From Nostocoides sp. (GTDB lineage: Bacteria; Actinomycetota; Actinomycetes; Actinomycetales; Dermatophilaceae): a stretch of 64,000 nucleotides of DNA. The number at the start of each line of letters is the position of its first letter. Within the stretch, counting starts at the first letter, position 1. This document shows positions 9,908-18,873 of this stretch, one piece after another. The notes under the pieces were generated by a model that saw nothing but the letters and a program-made list of their open reading frames with translations, was not told where the DNA came from and made no database searches. The position numbers were made by a program, and so were the translations under genes. The stretch is taken from NCBI GenBank assembly GCA_016702415.1, contig JADJEA010000029.1, forward strand, positions 1 through 64,000, written 5' to 3'.

Positions 9908-11442
9908 TTCTCACTCCCAGTGGTGGCAGCGACGGGGACGGTCGGCACCGGGTCGGTCACGCCCACATATGTCAGGACGCGCTGGACCGCGGGGTTGACC
10001 GTGTCGAGGAGGGGTTTGGGATAGAAGCCAAGAAGGAGGAACGCCACGAGGATGGGGGCGACGACCGCCTTCTCCCGCCAGGACAGATCCGGGACCGGTT
10101 CGGCGAGGTCTGGCTTCGGCCCGGTCATCATTCGCTTGTACATCCACAGGACATAGAGCGCGGCCATGACCAGCCCGAAGGTCGCGATCGCGGCCGCCCC
10201 CTTATAGCGGGCGAAAGTCCCGAGGAGGACGAGGAACTCCGAGACGAACGAACCCATGCCGGGAAGGGACAGGCTCGACAGTCCGGCGACGAGGAAGACA
10301 CCGGCGATCGCCGGGGTGACCCGCTGCCAGCCACCGAAGTCGGAGATCCGGGTGCTCCCCCGGCGACGGACGAGCATCGCGGCCACGAGGAAGAGGCCGG
10401 CCGTGCTGAAGCCGTGGTTGATCATGTAGGTCGCGGCGCCCGCTCCGGCCGGGGTGGTCATGGCGAAGATCCCCATGACGATGAAGCCGAAGTGGCTGAT
10501 CGAGGTGTAGGAGATCAGCCGCATGATGTCGTTGGACCCGATGGCACAGAACGCGCCGTAGAGCACCGAGACGACGGCGAGGGCGATGACGACGGGAGTG
10601 GCCCAGGTGCTGGCCTCGGGGAACATCTGCAGGCAGAAGCGGATCATGCCGTACGTCCCGACCTTGTCCAGGACCCCGACCAGGAGGGTCGACGTCGCCG
10701 GCTTGGCCGCGCCCACCGCGTCCGGCAGCCAGGTGTGCACGGGCCACATCGGCGCCTTGACGGCGAAGGCGACAAAGAAGCCGAGCCAGATCCACTTCTG
10801 CGTCGTCGAGTCCAGAGCCAGTCCGGTCAGATTGTTGACGAGGAAACCCTGGGGACCGCGCGGGCCGTGGAAGTAGAGCGCGATGACACTGACCAGCATG
10901 ACCAGGCCGCCGGCGAGGGAGAACAGCAGGAACTTGACCGCGGCATACTGCCGGTTCGGCCCGCCATAGGACCCGATCAGGAAGTAGACCGGGATGAGCA
11001 TGGCCTCGAAGAAGACGTAGAACAGGAAGACGTCCGTCGCCGCAAAGACCCCGACCATGAAGGCGAGCAGGGAGAGGGTCAGCGCGAAGTAGTTCTTTTC
11101 CCGGCGCCCGCCCTCGGGCACATCGTGCCAGGCCGCGAGGATGCACACCGGGGTCAGGATCGCCGACATGACGATCAGCGAGAGGGCGATTCCATCGACG
11201 CCCAGGGCATAGGACACCCCGAAGGTGCGAATCCACTCATGGGTCTCGGCGAGTTGGAACTGCTGCAGCGAGTCGGCGTCGAACCGAGTCACGGCGGCCA
11301 CGGCAACGGCAAGCGTGACGAGGGAGAAGCCCAGGGCCAGTTGCTTCGCCTTGTCCGCCAGCGCCGACGGGAGGGCTGCGATGACCAGTGCCCCGACCAG
11401 CGGGAGCACCATCAGCACGGTCAGCCAGGGGAAGTTGTCCAT
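9904..11442 (-). CDS. nuoM: NADH-quinone oxidoreductase subunit M
   Basis: Second antiporter-like proton-pumping subunit of complex I, 512 residues with about 14 membrane helices. Family marks include V-D-G-I-A-L-S-L-I-V near residue 90, V-K-A-P-M-W-P-V-H-T-W-L-P-D-A (functional Lys and His loop) and Y-T-S-I-S-H-F-G-F. I chose the ATG at 11440-11442 (M-D-N-F-P-W) over an in-frame start five codons upstream, because it overlaps the nuoL stop in the ATGA fashion seen at most junctions of this operon. The 3' end overlaps nuoN by four bases. Confidence 0.95.
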   Translation of the reverse strand: MDNFPWLTVLMVLPLVGALVIAALPSALADKAKQLALGFSLVTLAVAVAAVTRFDADSLQQFQLAETHEWIRTFGVSYALGVDGIALSLIVMSAILTPVCILAAWHDVPEGGRREKNYFALTLSLLAFMVGVFAATDVFLFYVFFEAMLIPVYFLIGSYGGPNRQYAAVKFLLFSLAGGLVMLVSVIALYFHGPRGPQGFLVNNLTGLALDSTTQKWIWLGFFVAFAVKAPMWPVHTWLPDAVGAAKPATSTLLVGVLDKVGTYGMIRFCLQMFPEASTWATPVVIALAVVSVLYGAFCAIGSNDIMRLISYTSISHFGFIVMGIFAMTTPAGAGAATYMINHGFSTAGLFLVAAMLVRRRGSTRISDFGGWQRVTPAIAGVFLVAGLSSLSLPGMGSFVSEFLVLLGTFARYKGAAAIATFGLVMAALYVLWMYKRMMTGPKPDLAEPVPDLSWREKAVVAPILVAFLLLGFYPKPLLDTVNPAVQRVLTYVGVTDPVPTVPVAATTGSEK

Positions 11443-13373
11443 CAGTTGATCACCCACAGTGCACCGAAGACGGCGACGACACCGGCGAGCATCGTCAGGG
11501 CATACGAGCGTGCGTACCCGTTCTGGAGGCGACGCAATCGGTCCGATGCGCCGCGGGTGAGGTGGGCCAGGCCCATGAACCCCGCGTCGACACCATGCCG
11601 ATCACTCCATTCGACCGCGTCGGTCAGCTCCCGCCCGGGCAGTTCGAAGACGTTGCGGTTGATCACGTCTTGGTAGAGATCATTGCGGGCCGCCCGGGTG
11701 AGGGCGTTCCCATCGGGGGCGACGATCGGGACGTCGGCCGCGCCATACCGCATCCAGGCGAGCGCGACCCCGCCGAGGACGAGAGCCAGGGTCAGCCCCA
11801 TGAGCACCCACTTGTTGACCACCGGCTCGCCCTCGTGGCCGCCGCCGACGATCGGCTCGAGCCAGGTGGTGAACATGCCGGTCGGTCCGAGGATGAACCC
11901 GAGGGCCGCCGAGCCCACGGCGAGCACCATCATCGGGATCGTCATCGTCAGCGGGGACTCGTGCGGGTGCTGGTGGTCGGTCCAGCGCTTGTCGCCCTGG
12001 AAGGTCATGAAGAAGAGCCGGGACATGTAGAAGGCGGTGATGCCGGCCCCGATCAGCGCGGCAAGGCCGAACACCCAGGGCCGCCAGCCCTCGCCCACGA
12101 ACGCGGCTTCGATGATCATGTCCTTGGACCAGAAGCCGGAGAACGGCGGGACTCCGAGGATGGCGAGCCAACCCAGGCCGAAGGTGATCCACGTGATCTT
12201 CATGAACGGCCCGAGCCCTCCGAACCGGCGCATATCGACCTGGTCGCTCATGCCGTGCATGACCGAGCCGGCGCCGAGGAACATGCCGGCCTTGAAGAAA
12301 CCGTGGGTCAGCAGGTGCATGATTGCGAAGGCGTAGCCGACCGGCCCAAGCCCCGCAGCGAGCATCATGTAGCCGATCTGGGACATGGTGGAGGCGGCGA
12401 GGGCCTTCTTGATGTCGTCCTTGGCGCATCCGACGACGGCCCCGTACAGGAGCGTGATCGCGCCGACGATGGTGACGGCGAGCCGGGCATTCGGCGCGGC
12501 ATCGAAGATCGCGTGGCTGCGGACGACGAGGTAGACACCGGCGGTGACCATGGTCGCGGCGTGGATCAGTGCCGAGACCGGAGTCGGACCGGCCATGGCG
12601 TCGCCGAGCCAGCTTTGCAGTGGGAACTGCGCCGACTTGCCGCACGCGCCGATCAGGAGCAGGAGGCCGATCGCGGTGAGGACGCCGGTGCTGGCCTTGC
12701 CGGCTCCGGCGTCAACGGTCGCGAAGTCGACGGCGTGGAAGGTCGCGAACATCAGGGCGATGGCCAGGGACAGGCCCATGTCACCAACGCGGTTGACCAC
12801 GAAGGCCTTATTGGCGGCGGTGGCGTACTCGGGGCGCTGATTCCAGAAGCCGATCAGGAGATAGGAGGCCAGACCAACGCCTTCCCAGCCCACGAAGAGA
12901 AGGACATACGAGTCGGCGAGGACGAGCGTGAGCATCGCCGCGATGAACAGGTTGAGGTACGCGAAGAAGCGCCGCTTGTCGGGGTCGTGACTCATGTAGC
13001 CGAGCGAGTAGACGTGAATGAGTGAGCCGACAAAGGTGATGAGGAGGACGAAGCTGATCGACAACGGGTCGACCAGGAGACCGGCCGACAGCTGGAAGCT
13101 CCCCGCCGGGATCCAGGAGTAGAGGACCTGATGGGTGGACCGGCCCTCCGGGTCGGCGCCCATGGTCTGAAGCAGGGCGGCGAAGCCGAGACCGAAGCTG
13201 GCCCAGGACAATCCGGTGGCCAGGCCCGGACCGAAGCTGTCGGTGGCCCGGCCACCGAGCAATAGCAGCACGGCACCGGCGAGCGGCAACGCGATCAGCA
13301 GCCAGGCCGGAAGACTCACCGGGCCGCTGTCGGCGCCGGTGGCCTGCGCGACCTGGAGGACGAGGGAGGACAC
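11442..13373 (-). CDS. nuoL: NADH-quinone oxidoreductase subunit L
   Basis: Distal antiporter-like proton-pumping subunit, 643 residues, carrying the long amphipathic C-terminal helix that runs along the membrane arm. Seen: G-W-E-G-V-G-L-A-S-Y-L-L-I-G-F, S-A-Q-F-P-L-Q-S-W-L-G-D-A-M, P-T-P-V-S-A-L-I-H-A-A-T-M-V and A-A-S-T-M-S-Q-I-G-Y. Starts with GTG at 13371-13373, 15 bases after the nuoK stop; GGAGG-like purines precede it. The C-terminal quarter contains the less conserved D-R-H-G-V-D-A-G-F-M-G-L region typical of the long form. Ends at nuoM with a one-base stop/start overlap. Confidence 0.95.
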   Translation of the reverse strand: MSSLVLQVAQATGADSGPVSLPAWLLIALPLAGAVLLLLGGRATDSFGPGLATGLSWASFGLGFAALLQTMGADPEGRSTHQVLYSWIPAGSFQLSAGLLVDPLSISFVLLITFVGSLIHVYSLGYMSHDPDKRRFFAYLNLFIAAMLTLVLADSYVLLFVGWEGVGLASYLLIGFWNQRPEYATAANKAFVVNRVGDMGLSLAIALMFATFHAVDFATVDAGAGKASTGVLTAIGLLLLIGACGKSAQFPLQSWLGDAMAGPTPVSALIHAATMVTAGVYLVVRSHAIFDAAPNARLAVTIVGAITLLYGAVVGCAKDDIKKALAASTMSQIGYMMLAAGLGPVGYAFAIMHLLTHGFFKAGMFLGAGSVMHGMSDQVDMRRFGGLGPFMKITWITFGLGWLAILGVPPFSGFWSKDMIIEAAFVGEGWRPWVFGLAALIGAGITAFYMSRLFFMTFQGDKRWTDHQHPHESPLTMTIPMMVLAVGSAALGFILGPTGMFTTWLEPIVGGGHEGEPVVNKWVLMGLTLALVLGGVALAWMRYGAADVPIVAPDGNALTRAARNDLYQDVINRNVFELPGRELTDAVEWSDRHGVDAGFMGLAHLTRGASDRLRRLQNGYARSYALTMLAGVVAVFGALWVIN

Positions 13374-13388
13374 GATGCCTGACTCCTT

Positions 13389-13688
13389 CTACAGCTTCAG
13401 CAGGTTGGCGTCGTCGACCGAGGCCGACCGGCGGGCGCGGAAGATCGCCATGATGATCGCGAGGCCGACGACGACCTCGGCCGCGGCGACGACCATGACG
13501 AACAACGCGATCGCCGACCCTTCGAGTGATCCGCGCATCCGCCCGAAGGTGACGAACGCGAGGTTCGCCGCATTGAGCATCAGCTCGATCCCCATGAAGA
13601 CGACGATGGCGTTGCGCCTGGTCAGCACGGTGGCCGCGCCGAGGGCGAAGAGAACCATCGCGAGGTAGATGTAGTTCATCAGGCTCAT
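13389..13688 (-). CDS. nuoK: NADH-quinone oxidoreductase subunit K
   Basis: Small membrane subunit of complex I, 99 residues and three helices, the usual size. The conserved glutamate of helix two is in F-M-G-I-E-L-M-L-N-A-A-N-L, and the second buried glutamate is in V-V-A-A-A-E-V-V-V-G-L-A-I. These form part of the proton path between the quinone site and the antiporter subunits (established for the family). Starts ATG at 13688, overlapping the nuoJ stop by four bases. Confidence 0.96.
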   Translation of the reverse strand: MSLMNYIYLAMVLFALGAATVLTRRNAIVVFMGIELMLNAANLAFVTFGRMRGSLEGSAIALFVMVVAAAEVVVGLAIIMAIFRARRSASVDDANLLKL

Positions 13689-14452
13689 CGGGTCCGTCCC
13701 TCCTCGATCTCGTTCTGGAGGTTTTGCTCGGCGGCGGTGAACCGGCCGGGCCCGGCGACCTGGTCACGCTCGACCAGGGTCCGGCTGACCGACAACGCCG
13801 ACGGGCTGCCGTCGGGCAGGAGCGCCGGGGTGTCGACGGCGTTGTGGCGGGCGTAGACCCCGGGCGCCGGGAGACCCGAGACGTGCTCGTTGCGCTGGAA
13901 GCGCTCCTTGGAGAGGTCCTTCTGACTCGGCTTGGCCCCCATCCGCTCGCGGTGCGCCAACACCATCGCCCCGAGAGCAGCGGTGATCAGCAGCGCGCTG
14001 GTCACCTCGAAGACCCAGACGTACTTGCCGAAGATGAAGTTGGCCATGGCGGAGACATTCCCGCCGAGATTGGCCGACTCGAGGGTCGGCTCGCCGGCGA
14101 CGGTGATGTGGCCGATCCCGATGACGAGCATGAGCGCGAGGCCGAGGCTGAGCAGGAGCGCCGCCCACTTCTGCCCGCGGATGGTCTCGACCAGCGAGTC
14201 GGAGGAGTCCACGCCGACGAGCATGAGGACGAAGAGGAAGAGCATCATCACGGCGCCGGAGTAGACGAACACCTGGACCACACCGAGGAAGGGGGCACCC
14301 TGTCCGATGTAGAAGATGCCGAGGACCAGCATCGTCATGGCCATCCCGAGCGCGGCGTGGACCGCCTTGCGGGCGAACAGCAGGCCCAACGCACCGGCCA
14401 CCGCGAAGAACGCGAGAATCCAGAAGACGACGGCTTCACCCGTGCCGGTCAT
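13685..14452 (-). CDS. nuoJ: NADH-quinone oxidoreductase subunit J
   Basis: Membrane subunit of complex I, 255 residues. Five helices occupy roughly residues 1-170, with the conserved V-Q-V-F-V-Y-S-G-A-V-M-M-L-F helix three that forms the pi-bulge hinge in solved structures. The last 80 residues are a hydrophilic tail (A-K-P-S-Q-K-D-L-S-K-E-R-F onward); such tails are common in actinobacterial NuoJ. ATG start at 14452, four-base overlap with nuoI; 3' end overlaps nuoK. Confidence 0.95.
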   Translation of the reverse strand: MTGTGEAVVFWILAFFAVAGALGLLFARKAVHAALGMAMTMLVLGIFYIGQGAPFLGVVQVFVYSGAVMMLFLFVLMLVGVDSSDSLVETIRGQKWAALLLSLGLALMLVIGIGHITVAGEPTLESANLGGNVSAMANFIFGKYVWVFEVTSALLITAALGAMVLAHRERMGAKPSQKDLSKERFQRNEHVSGLPAPGVYARHNAVDTPALLPDGSPSALSVSRTLVERDQVAGPGRFTAAEQNLQNEIEEGRTR

Positions 14453-15003
14453 GACGCGTCACCCGAGACCTTCCCCTGGTAGTAGTCGCGCTCATCCATG
14501 TCTTTCGCCATCGCGTGCGGTGGCGCGACCATGCCGGCGCTGAGCGGGGCCAGGAGCTGCTCTTTGGTGAAGATCAGATCCGCCCGCTGGTGATCGGCCA
14601 GCTCGTAGAAATTGGTCATGGTCAGGGCCCGGGTCGGGCAGGCCTCGATGCACAGCCCGCACAGGATGCACCGGAGGTAGTTGATCTGGTAGACCCGGCC
14701 GAAGCGCTCGCCCGGTGAGTAGCGGCCGCTGCCGCCCGGGGTGTCGTCATTGTTGGCACCTTCGACGAGGATGGCGTCCGCCGGGCACGCCCACGCGCAC
14801 AATTCGCATCCGACGCACTTCTCGAGGCCGTCGGGGTGGCGATTGAGCTGGTGACGGCCGTGGAACCGCGGCCGGGTGGGACGCTTCACCTCCGGGTATT
14901 CCTCGGTGTAGACCTTGCGGAACATCGTCGCAAAGGTGACGCCGAACCCGCCGACCGGCGCGAACATCTCCGAGAAGAACCCGCCCTTGCCCTGCTCAGC
15001 CAT
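14449..15003 (-). CDS. nuoI: NADH-quinone oxidoreductase subunit I (2x[4Fe-4S])
   Basis: Peripheral ferredoxin-like subunit carrying clusters N6a and N6b, which pass electrons from NuoG to NuoB. The two cysteine sets are complete: C-V-G-C-E-L-C-A-W-A-C-P and C-I-L-C-G-L-C-I-E-A-C-P. 184 residues from the ATG at 15001-15003; a longer upstream reading exists but would run deep into nuoH and lacks family similarity. The gene starts inside the last codons of nuoH (eight-base overlap). Confidence 0.96.
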   Translation of the reverse strand: MAEQGKGGFFSEMFAPVGGFGVTFATMFRKVYTEEYPEVKRPTRPRFHGRHQLNRHPDGLEKCVGCELCAWACPADAILVEGANNDDTPGGSGRYSPGERFGRVYQINYLRCILCGLCIEACPTRALTMTNFYELADHQRADLIFTKEQLLAPLSAGMVAPPHAMAKDMDERDYYQGKVSGDAS

Positions 15004-16351
15004 GGAGGACCTCCTGCTCGGTGCGTGCGGGTCGGGACTCGGCCAGACGCTGACCCGGCAGTGGCGGCACGGGGTAGCCCCCGGCATACGGATCGACCAC
15101 CGGTGGTGGCGCGGCCTTGGCGGCCTCGGCCTTGGCCGCCTGGCGTCCGTCCCAGATCCACGTGGCCGCCAAGACACCGACCACGAGAACGCCGATGATG
15201 AACAGCAGCGAGGTGTAGTAGGTGCGCGATGCCAGCGACACGGTGTTGGTGCCGAGCCAGCCCTCGTTGGCTGCCTGGATGAAGGCGACGGCGACCACCC
15301 AGACGATGGTGATCGGGATGAGGAACTTCCAGCCGAAGCGCATGAACTGGTCGTACCGGGTCCGGGGCAGCGCTCCGCGCAGCCAGACGAAGAAGAACAT
15401 GAACATCCACAGCTTGAGGAAGAACCACAGCAGCCCCCACCAGCCGTGGTTGAACATGCCGTCGTTGATGGCGGCGATGCCGGGCGGGGCTTGCCAACCG
15501 CCGAGGAAGACGGTGGTGGCCAGCGCGGAGACGGTGAACATGTTGACGTACTCGGCGAGGAAGAACATCGCGAACTTCAGCGAGGAGTACTCGGTGTGGA
15601 AGCCACCGGTGAGCTCGCCCTCACCCTCGGCGAGGTCGAACGGCAGGCGGTTGGTCTCGCCCACCATGGTCACGACATAGATGACGAAGGAGACGATGCA
15701 CGGGAGGATGAACCACCGGTGCTCCTGGGCCTTGACGATCTGGCTCGTCGACATCGACCCCGAGAACATAAAGACCGCGACCAGCGACAGGCCCATCGCG
15801 ATCTCGTAGGAGATGATCTGGGCGCTGCTGCGCAGGCCGCCCAGAAGCGGATAGGTCGACCCCGAGGACCATCCGGCGAGGACGACGCCATAGGCTCCGA
15901 CACCCGCGACCGCGAGGACGAGGAGAACGGCCACCGGCAGGTCGGTCAGCTGCAGCGGTGTCTTGTGGCCGAACATCCACACGGCCGGGCCGAGCGGGAT
16001 GATCGAGAACGAGACGAACGCCATCGCCCCGAAGAAGGCGGGCGCGAAGAGGAAGACGATCTTGTCGGCGTTCTTGGGCGTCAGGTCCTCTTTGAGCGCG
16101 AGCTTGACGCCGTCGGCGAGGGTCTGCAGCAGGCCGAAGGGGCCGGTGCGGTTGGGGCCGGGCCGCTGCTGCATGCGGCCGATGACGCGCCGCTCGAACC
16201 AGATGACGACCAACGTGTTGAGCAGGAGGAACACGAAGAGGAGCAGGGCCTTGATCAGCGAGAGCCACAGGGGGGTGTCGCTGAAGTCGGCGACCGGATT
16301 GTCGGTCGGGTCGACCTGGGCGAGCGAACCGAGCGCGATCATGACGCTCAT
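14996..16351 (-). CDS. nuoH: NADH-quinone oxidoreductase subunit H
   Basis: Membrane subunit forming the quinone cavity, 451 residues with eight or nine helices. Diagnostic stretches are Q-Q-R-P-G-P-N-R-T-G-P-F-G-L-L-Q (amphipathic entry helix), A-D-G-V-K-L-A-L-K-E-D, and the acidic loop A-E-G-E-G-E-L-T-G-G-F-H-T-E-Y. The C-terminal 60 residues after the last helix are a soluble Ala/Pro-rich tail (A-A-P-P-P-V-V-D-P-Y). ATG at 16349-16351 overlaps the nuoG stop. Confidence 0.96.
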   Translation of the reverse strand: MSVMIALGSLAQVDPTDNPVADFSDTPLWLSLIKALLLFVFLLLNTLVVIWFERRVIGRMQQRPGPNRTGPFGLLQTLADGVKLALKEDLTPKNADKIVFLFAPAFFGAMAFVSFSIIPLGPAVWMFGHKTPLQLTDLPVAVLLVLAVAGVGAYGVVLAGWSSGSTYPLLGGLRSSAQIISYEIAMGLSLVAVFMFSGSMSTSQIVKAQEHRWFILPCIVSFVIYVVTMVGETNRLPFDLAEGEGELTGGFHTEYSSLKFAMFFLAEYVNMFTVSALATTVFLGGWQAPPGIAAINDGMFNHGWWGLLWFFLKLWMFMFFFVWLRGALPRTRYDQFMRFGWKFLIPITIVWVVAVAFIQAANEGWLGTNTVSLASRTYYTSLLFIIGVLVVGVLAATWIWDGRQAAKAEAAKAAPPPVVDPYAGGYPVPPLPGQRLAESRPARTEQEVLHG

Positions 16352-18873
16352 GAGGCACCTCCGGGGATGACGGTGACGAGCTGTCCGGTCGGGACGGCGA
16401 GATCACTGACCCGACAGCCGGCGGAGTTCGCGGGCAGCCACACCACGTGGTCGACCATCTCGGTGATCGTGACGGGAACGCTCACCGATCCGCCGGGGCC
16501 AGACACCGTGACGACGTCACCGTCGGCGACACCGATGGCCGCGGCGCTCGCGGCCGAGAGCCGGGCGATCGTCGGGTGGGCCGTGCCGGCCAGATAGGGC
16601 TCGCCATCCTGGAGGGAACCCCGGTCGAGGAGGAGATGCCAGCTGGAGAGCACGAACTGACCCTGGCCGGGTTGTGCCACGACGGACGCGAGGGTCGTCG
16701 GGCGATGTGCCCGGCCCCCGATCCACGGCCCGAGTCCGGCCATCTCGTCCTGGATCGACGCGAGCGACCGGGCCCCGAGGTAGTGGCCCATCTCGCCCGC
16801 GAGCAGGTCGAGGACGCGGTAATCGCTCAGGGCCGGCGTATCGAGCGCGGCGGCGAACGGCCGGACCCGACCTTCCCAGTCCACGAACGAGCCGGCCTTC
16901 TCCGCGTGCGGCGCGACGGGGAGGACGACATCGGCATACGGCGTCACCGAGGACGGGCGGTAATCGAGCGAGACCACGAAGGCGCGGTCGAGCGCCTTGC
17001 CGGCCTGCGGCCCGAGGTCGGCGGCGTCGACGCCACCGACCACCAGGGAGGTCAGGCCGCCGCCGGCGGCGCCCGCGATGATGCCGGCCGTATCGAGTCC
17101 GACATCGGTGGGCAGGTCGCCCGCCCCCCACGCCTTGGCCACCTGGGCGCGGGCGTCGACATTGCGGACCGGCCGTCCTCCGGGGAGCAGTCCAGCGGTC
17201 GCGCCGGCCTCGAGGGCCCCCCGCTCGCCGGCCCGACGCGGCACCCACGCAAGGCGAGCGCCGCTGCGTTCGGCGAGGTCGAGCGCGGCACCGAATCCGC
17301 CGGGGACGGTGGCGAGTCGCTCCCCGACGAGGATGATCGGGGACGGCCCGTCGAGCGCGGCGGCAGCGGCCTCGGCCGCGAGGACATCGGTCTCGGTGCC
17401 GGGGGCGGCCGGAATCAGCCGGCCGCCCAGCTTGGTCAGCCCGCGGCTGGCATAGGGCGCGACCGAGCTGACCACCGTGCGATTGCGGCGGAACGCCTTG
17501 CGCAACCGCAGGAAGACGATGGGGCTCTCCTCCTCCGCCTCGAAACCAACGAGGAGGACGTGAGAGGCGCGTTCGAGGTCGGCATACGTCACCGCACCGC
17601 CCTCGGGTCCGGTGCCGACCACGCTCGAGGCGAGGAACTGGGACTCCTCGGCGCTGTGCGGCCGGGTCCGGAAGTCGATCGCGTTGGTGTGGAGCACCAT
17701 ACGGGCGAACTTGCCGTAGGCGTAGGCGTCCTCGGTGCTGATCCGTCCGCCGGTCAGGACCGCGCCCTTGGTGCCGGCGAGCCCGCGCGCCGCGGCGGCG
17801 AGGGCCTCCGGCCACGACGCCACCTCGAGGTCACCCGAGGCACCGCGCACGAGGGGGAACTCGAACCGGTCGCCGACCATGGGTGAAGCGAAGGCCCAAC
17901 GGCCCTTGTCGCAGTTCCACTCTTCGTTGACCGCGGGGTCGTTGATCGCCATGCGCCGCAGGACGATGCCGCGACGGTGGTCGGTGCGGATCGCGCACCC
18001 GCTCGCGCAGTGCTCACAGGCGCCTGGGGTGGAGACGAGGTCGAAGGGGCGACTGCGGAAGCGGTATGCCGCACCCGTCAACGCCCCGACCGGACAGATC
18101 TGCACCGTGTTGCCGGAGAAGTAGCTCTCGAAGGGCTGCTCCTCGTAGATGCCGATCTGCTGGAGGGCGCCACGCTCCACCAGGGCGATGAACGGGTCAC
18201 CGGCAATCTGGTCGGAGAAACGGGTGCAGCGCGCACACAGGACGCAGCGTTCGCGGTCGAGGAGGACCTGGCTGCTGATATTGATCGGCTTGGGGTAGGT
18301 CCGCTTGACGTCCGCGAAGCGGGAGACGGCCCGGCCACTGCTCATCGCTTGGTTCTGCAGCGGGCATTCGCCGCCCTTGTCGCAGACCGGGCAGTCCAGC
18401 GGGTGGTTGATCAGGAGGAGTTCCATGACCCCGTGCTGGGCCTTCGCGGCGCCGGCGGAGGTGTATTGGGTCTTGACCTCCATCCCGGGGGCCACCGTCA
18501 TCTGGCACGAGGCCTGGGGCTTCATCCGACCGGGTGGGCCCTGCATCTGGCGGGCCGGCCCAGGCTTGCCGTCGGGTCCGGGCGGGCCGGGCATGGCGAC
18601 CTCGACGAGGCACTGCCGACAGGCGCCGACCGGGTCCAAGCCCGGGTGGTCGCAGAATCGCGGGATCTCGATGCCGACCTGCTCGGCGGCCCTGATGATC
18701 AGGGTGCCCTTCGGCACCGAGACGGGGATGCCGTCGATGGTGAGAGTGACGAGATCTGCGGCCACCGGCGCGGGCTTGGGTGGCTCCGCGGAACCGGGCT
18801 TGGCGAGCACGTCGCCGCCGGAGGCGGGGCTCTGCGGCTGCGCCGTGGCCTTGGCTTCGGGGGTGGCGGTCAT
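16348..18873 (-). CDS. nuoG: NADH-quinone oxidoreductase subunit G (FeS subunit)
   Basis: Largest peripheral subunit, 841 residues. An N-terminal Ala/Pro-rich leader of about 40 residues precedes a [2Fe-2S] ferredoxin domain (R-F-C-D-H-P-G-L-D-P-V-G-A-C-R-Q-C), the His/Cys N5 site N-H-P-L-D-C-P-V-C-D-K-G-G-E-C, the N4 site (C-V-L-C-A-R-C-T-R-F, then I-C-P-V-G-A-L), and C-E-H-C-A-S-G-C, which with W-N-C-D-K-G-R fits the extra N7 cluster of some bacteria. A degenerate molybdopterin-oxidoreductase domain follows. Unusual: between the third and fourth [2Fe-2S] cysteines lies a collagen-like insert rich in P-G-P-x triplets, about 20 residues. ATG at 18871-18873 overlaps the nuoF stop (ATGA). Confidence 0.95.
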   Translation of the reverse strand: MTATPEAKATAQPQSPASGGDVLAKPGSAEPPKPAPVAADLVTLTIDGIPVSVPKGTLIIRAAEQVGIEIPRFCDHPGLDPVGACRQCLVEVAMPGPPGPDGKPGPARQMQGPPGRMKPQASCQMTVAPGMEVKTQYTSAGAAKAQHGVMELLLINHPLDCPVCDKGGECPLQNQAMSSGRAVSRFADVKRTYPKPINISSQVLLDRERCVLCARCTRFSDQIAGDPFIALVERGALQQIGIYEEQPFESYFSGNTVQICPVGALTGAAYRFRSRPFDLVSTPGACEHCASGCAIRTDHRRGIVLRRMAINDPAVNEEWNCDKGRWAFASPMVGDRFEFPLVRGASGDLEVASWPEALAAAARGLAGTKGAVLTGGRISTEDAYAYGKFARMVLHTNAIDFRTRPHSAEESQFLASSVVGTGPEGGAVTYADLERASHVLLVGFEAEEESPIVFLRLRKAFRRNRTVVSSVAPYASRGLTKLGGRLIPAAPGTETDVLAAEAAAAALDGPSPIILVGERLATVPGGFGAALDLAERSGARLAWVPRRAGERGALEAGATAGLLPGGRPVRNVDARAQVAKAWGAGDLPTDVGLDTAGIIAGAAGGGLTSLVVGGVDAADLGPQAGKALDRAFVVSLDYRPSSVTPYADVVLPVAPHAEKAGSFVDWEGRVRPFAAALDTPALSDYRVLDLLAGEMGHYLGARSLASIQDEMAGLGPWIGGRAHRPTTLASVVAQPGQGQFVLSSWHLLLDRGSLQDGEPYLAGTAHPTIARLSAASAAAIGVADGDVVTVSGPGGSVSVPVTITEMVDHVVWLPANSAGCRVSDLAVPTGQLVTVIPGGAS

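Noticed and set aside
14915..16597. A 560-codon plus-strand open frame opposite nuoI and nuoH
   Set aside because: Highly charged, repetitive composition without motifs; complementary to strongly conserved complex I genes.
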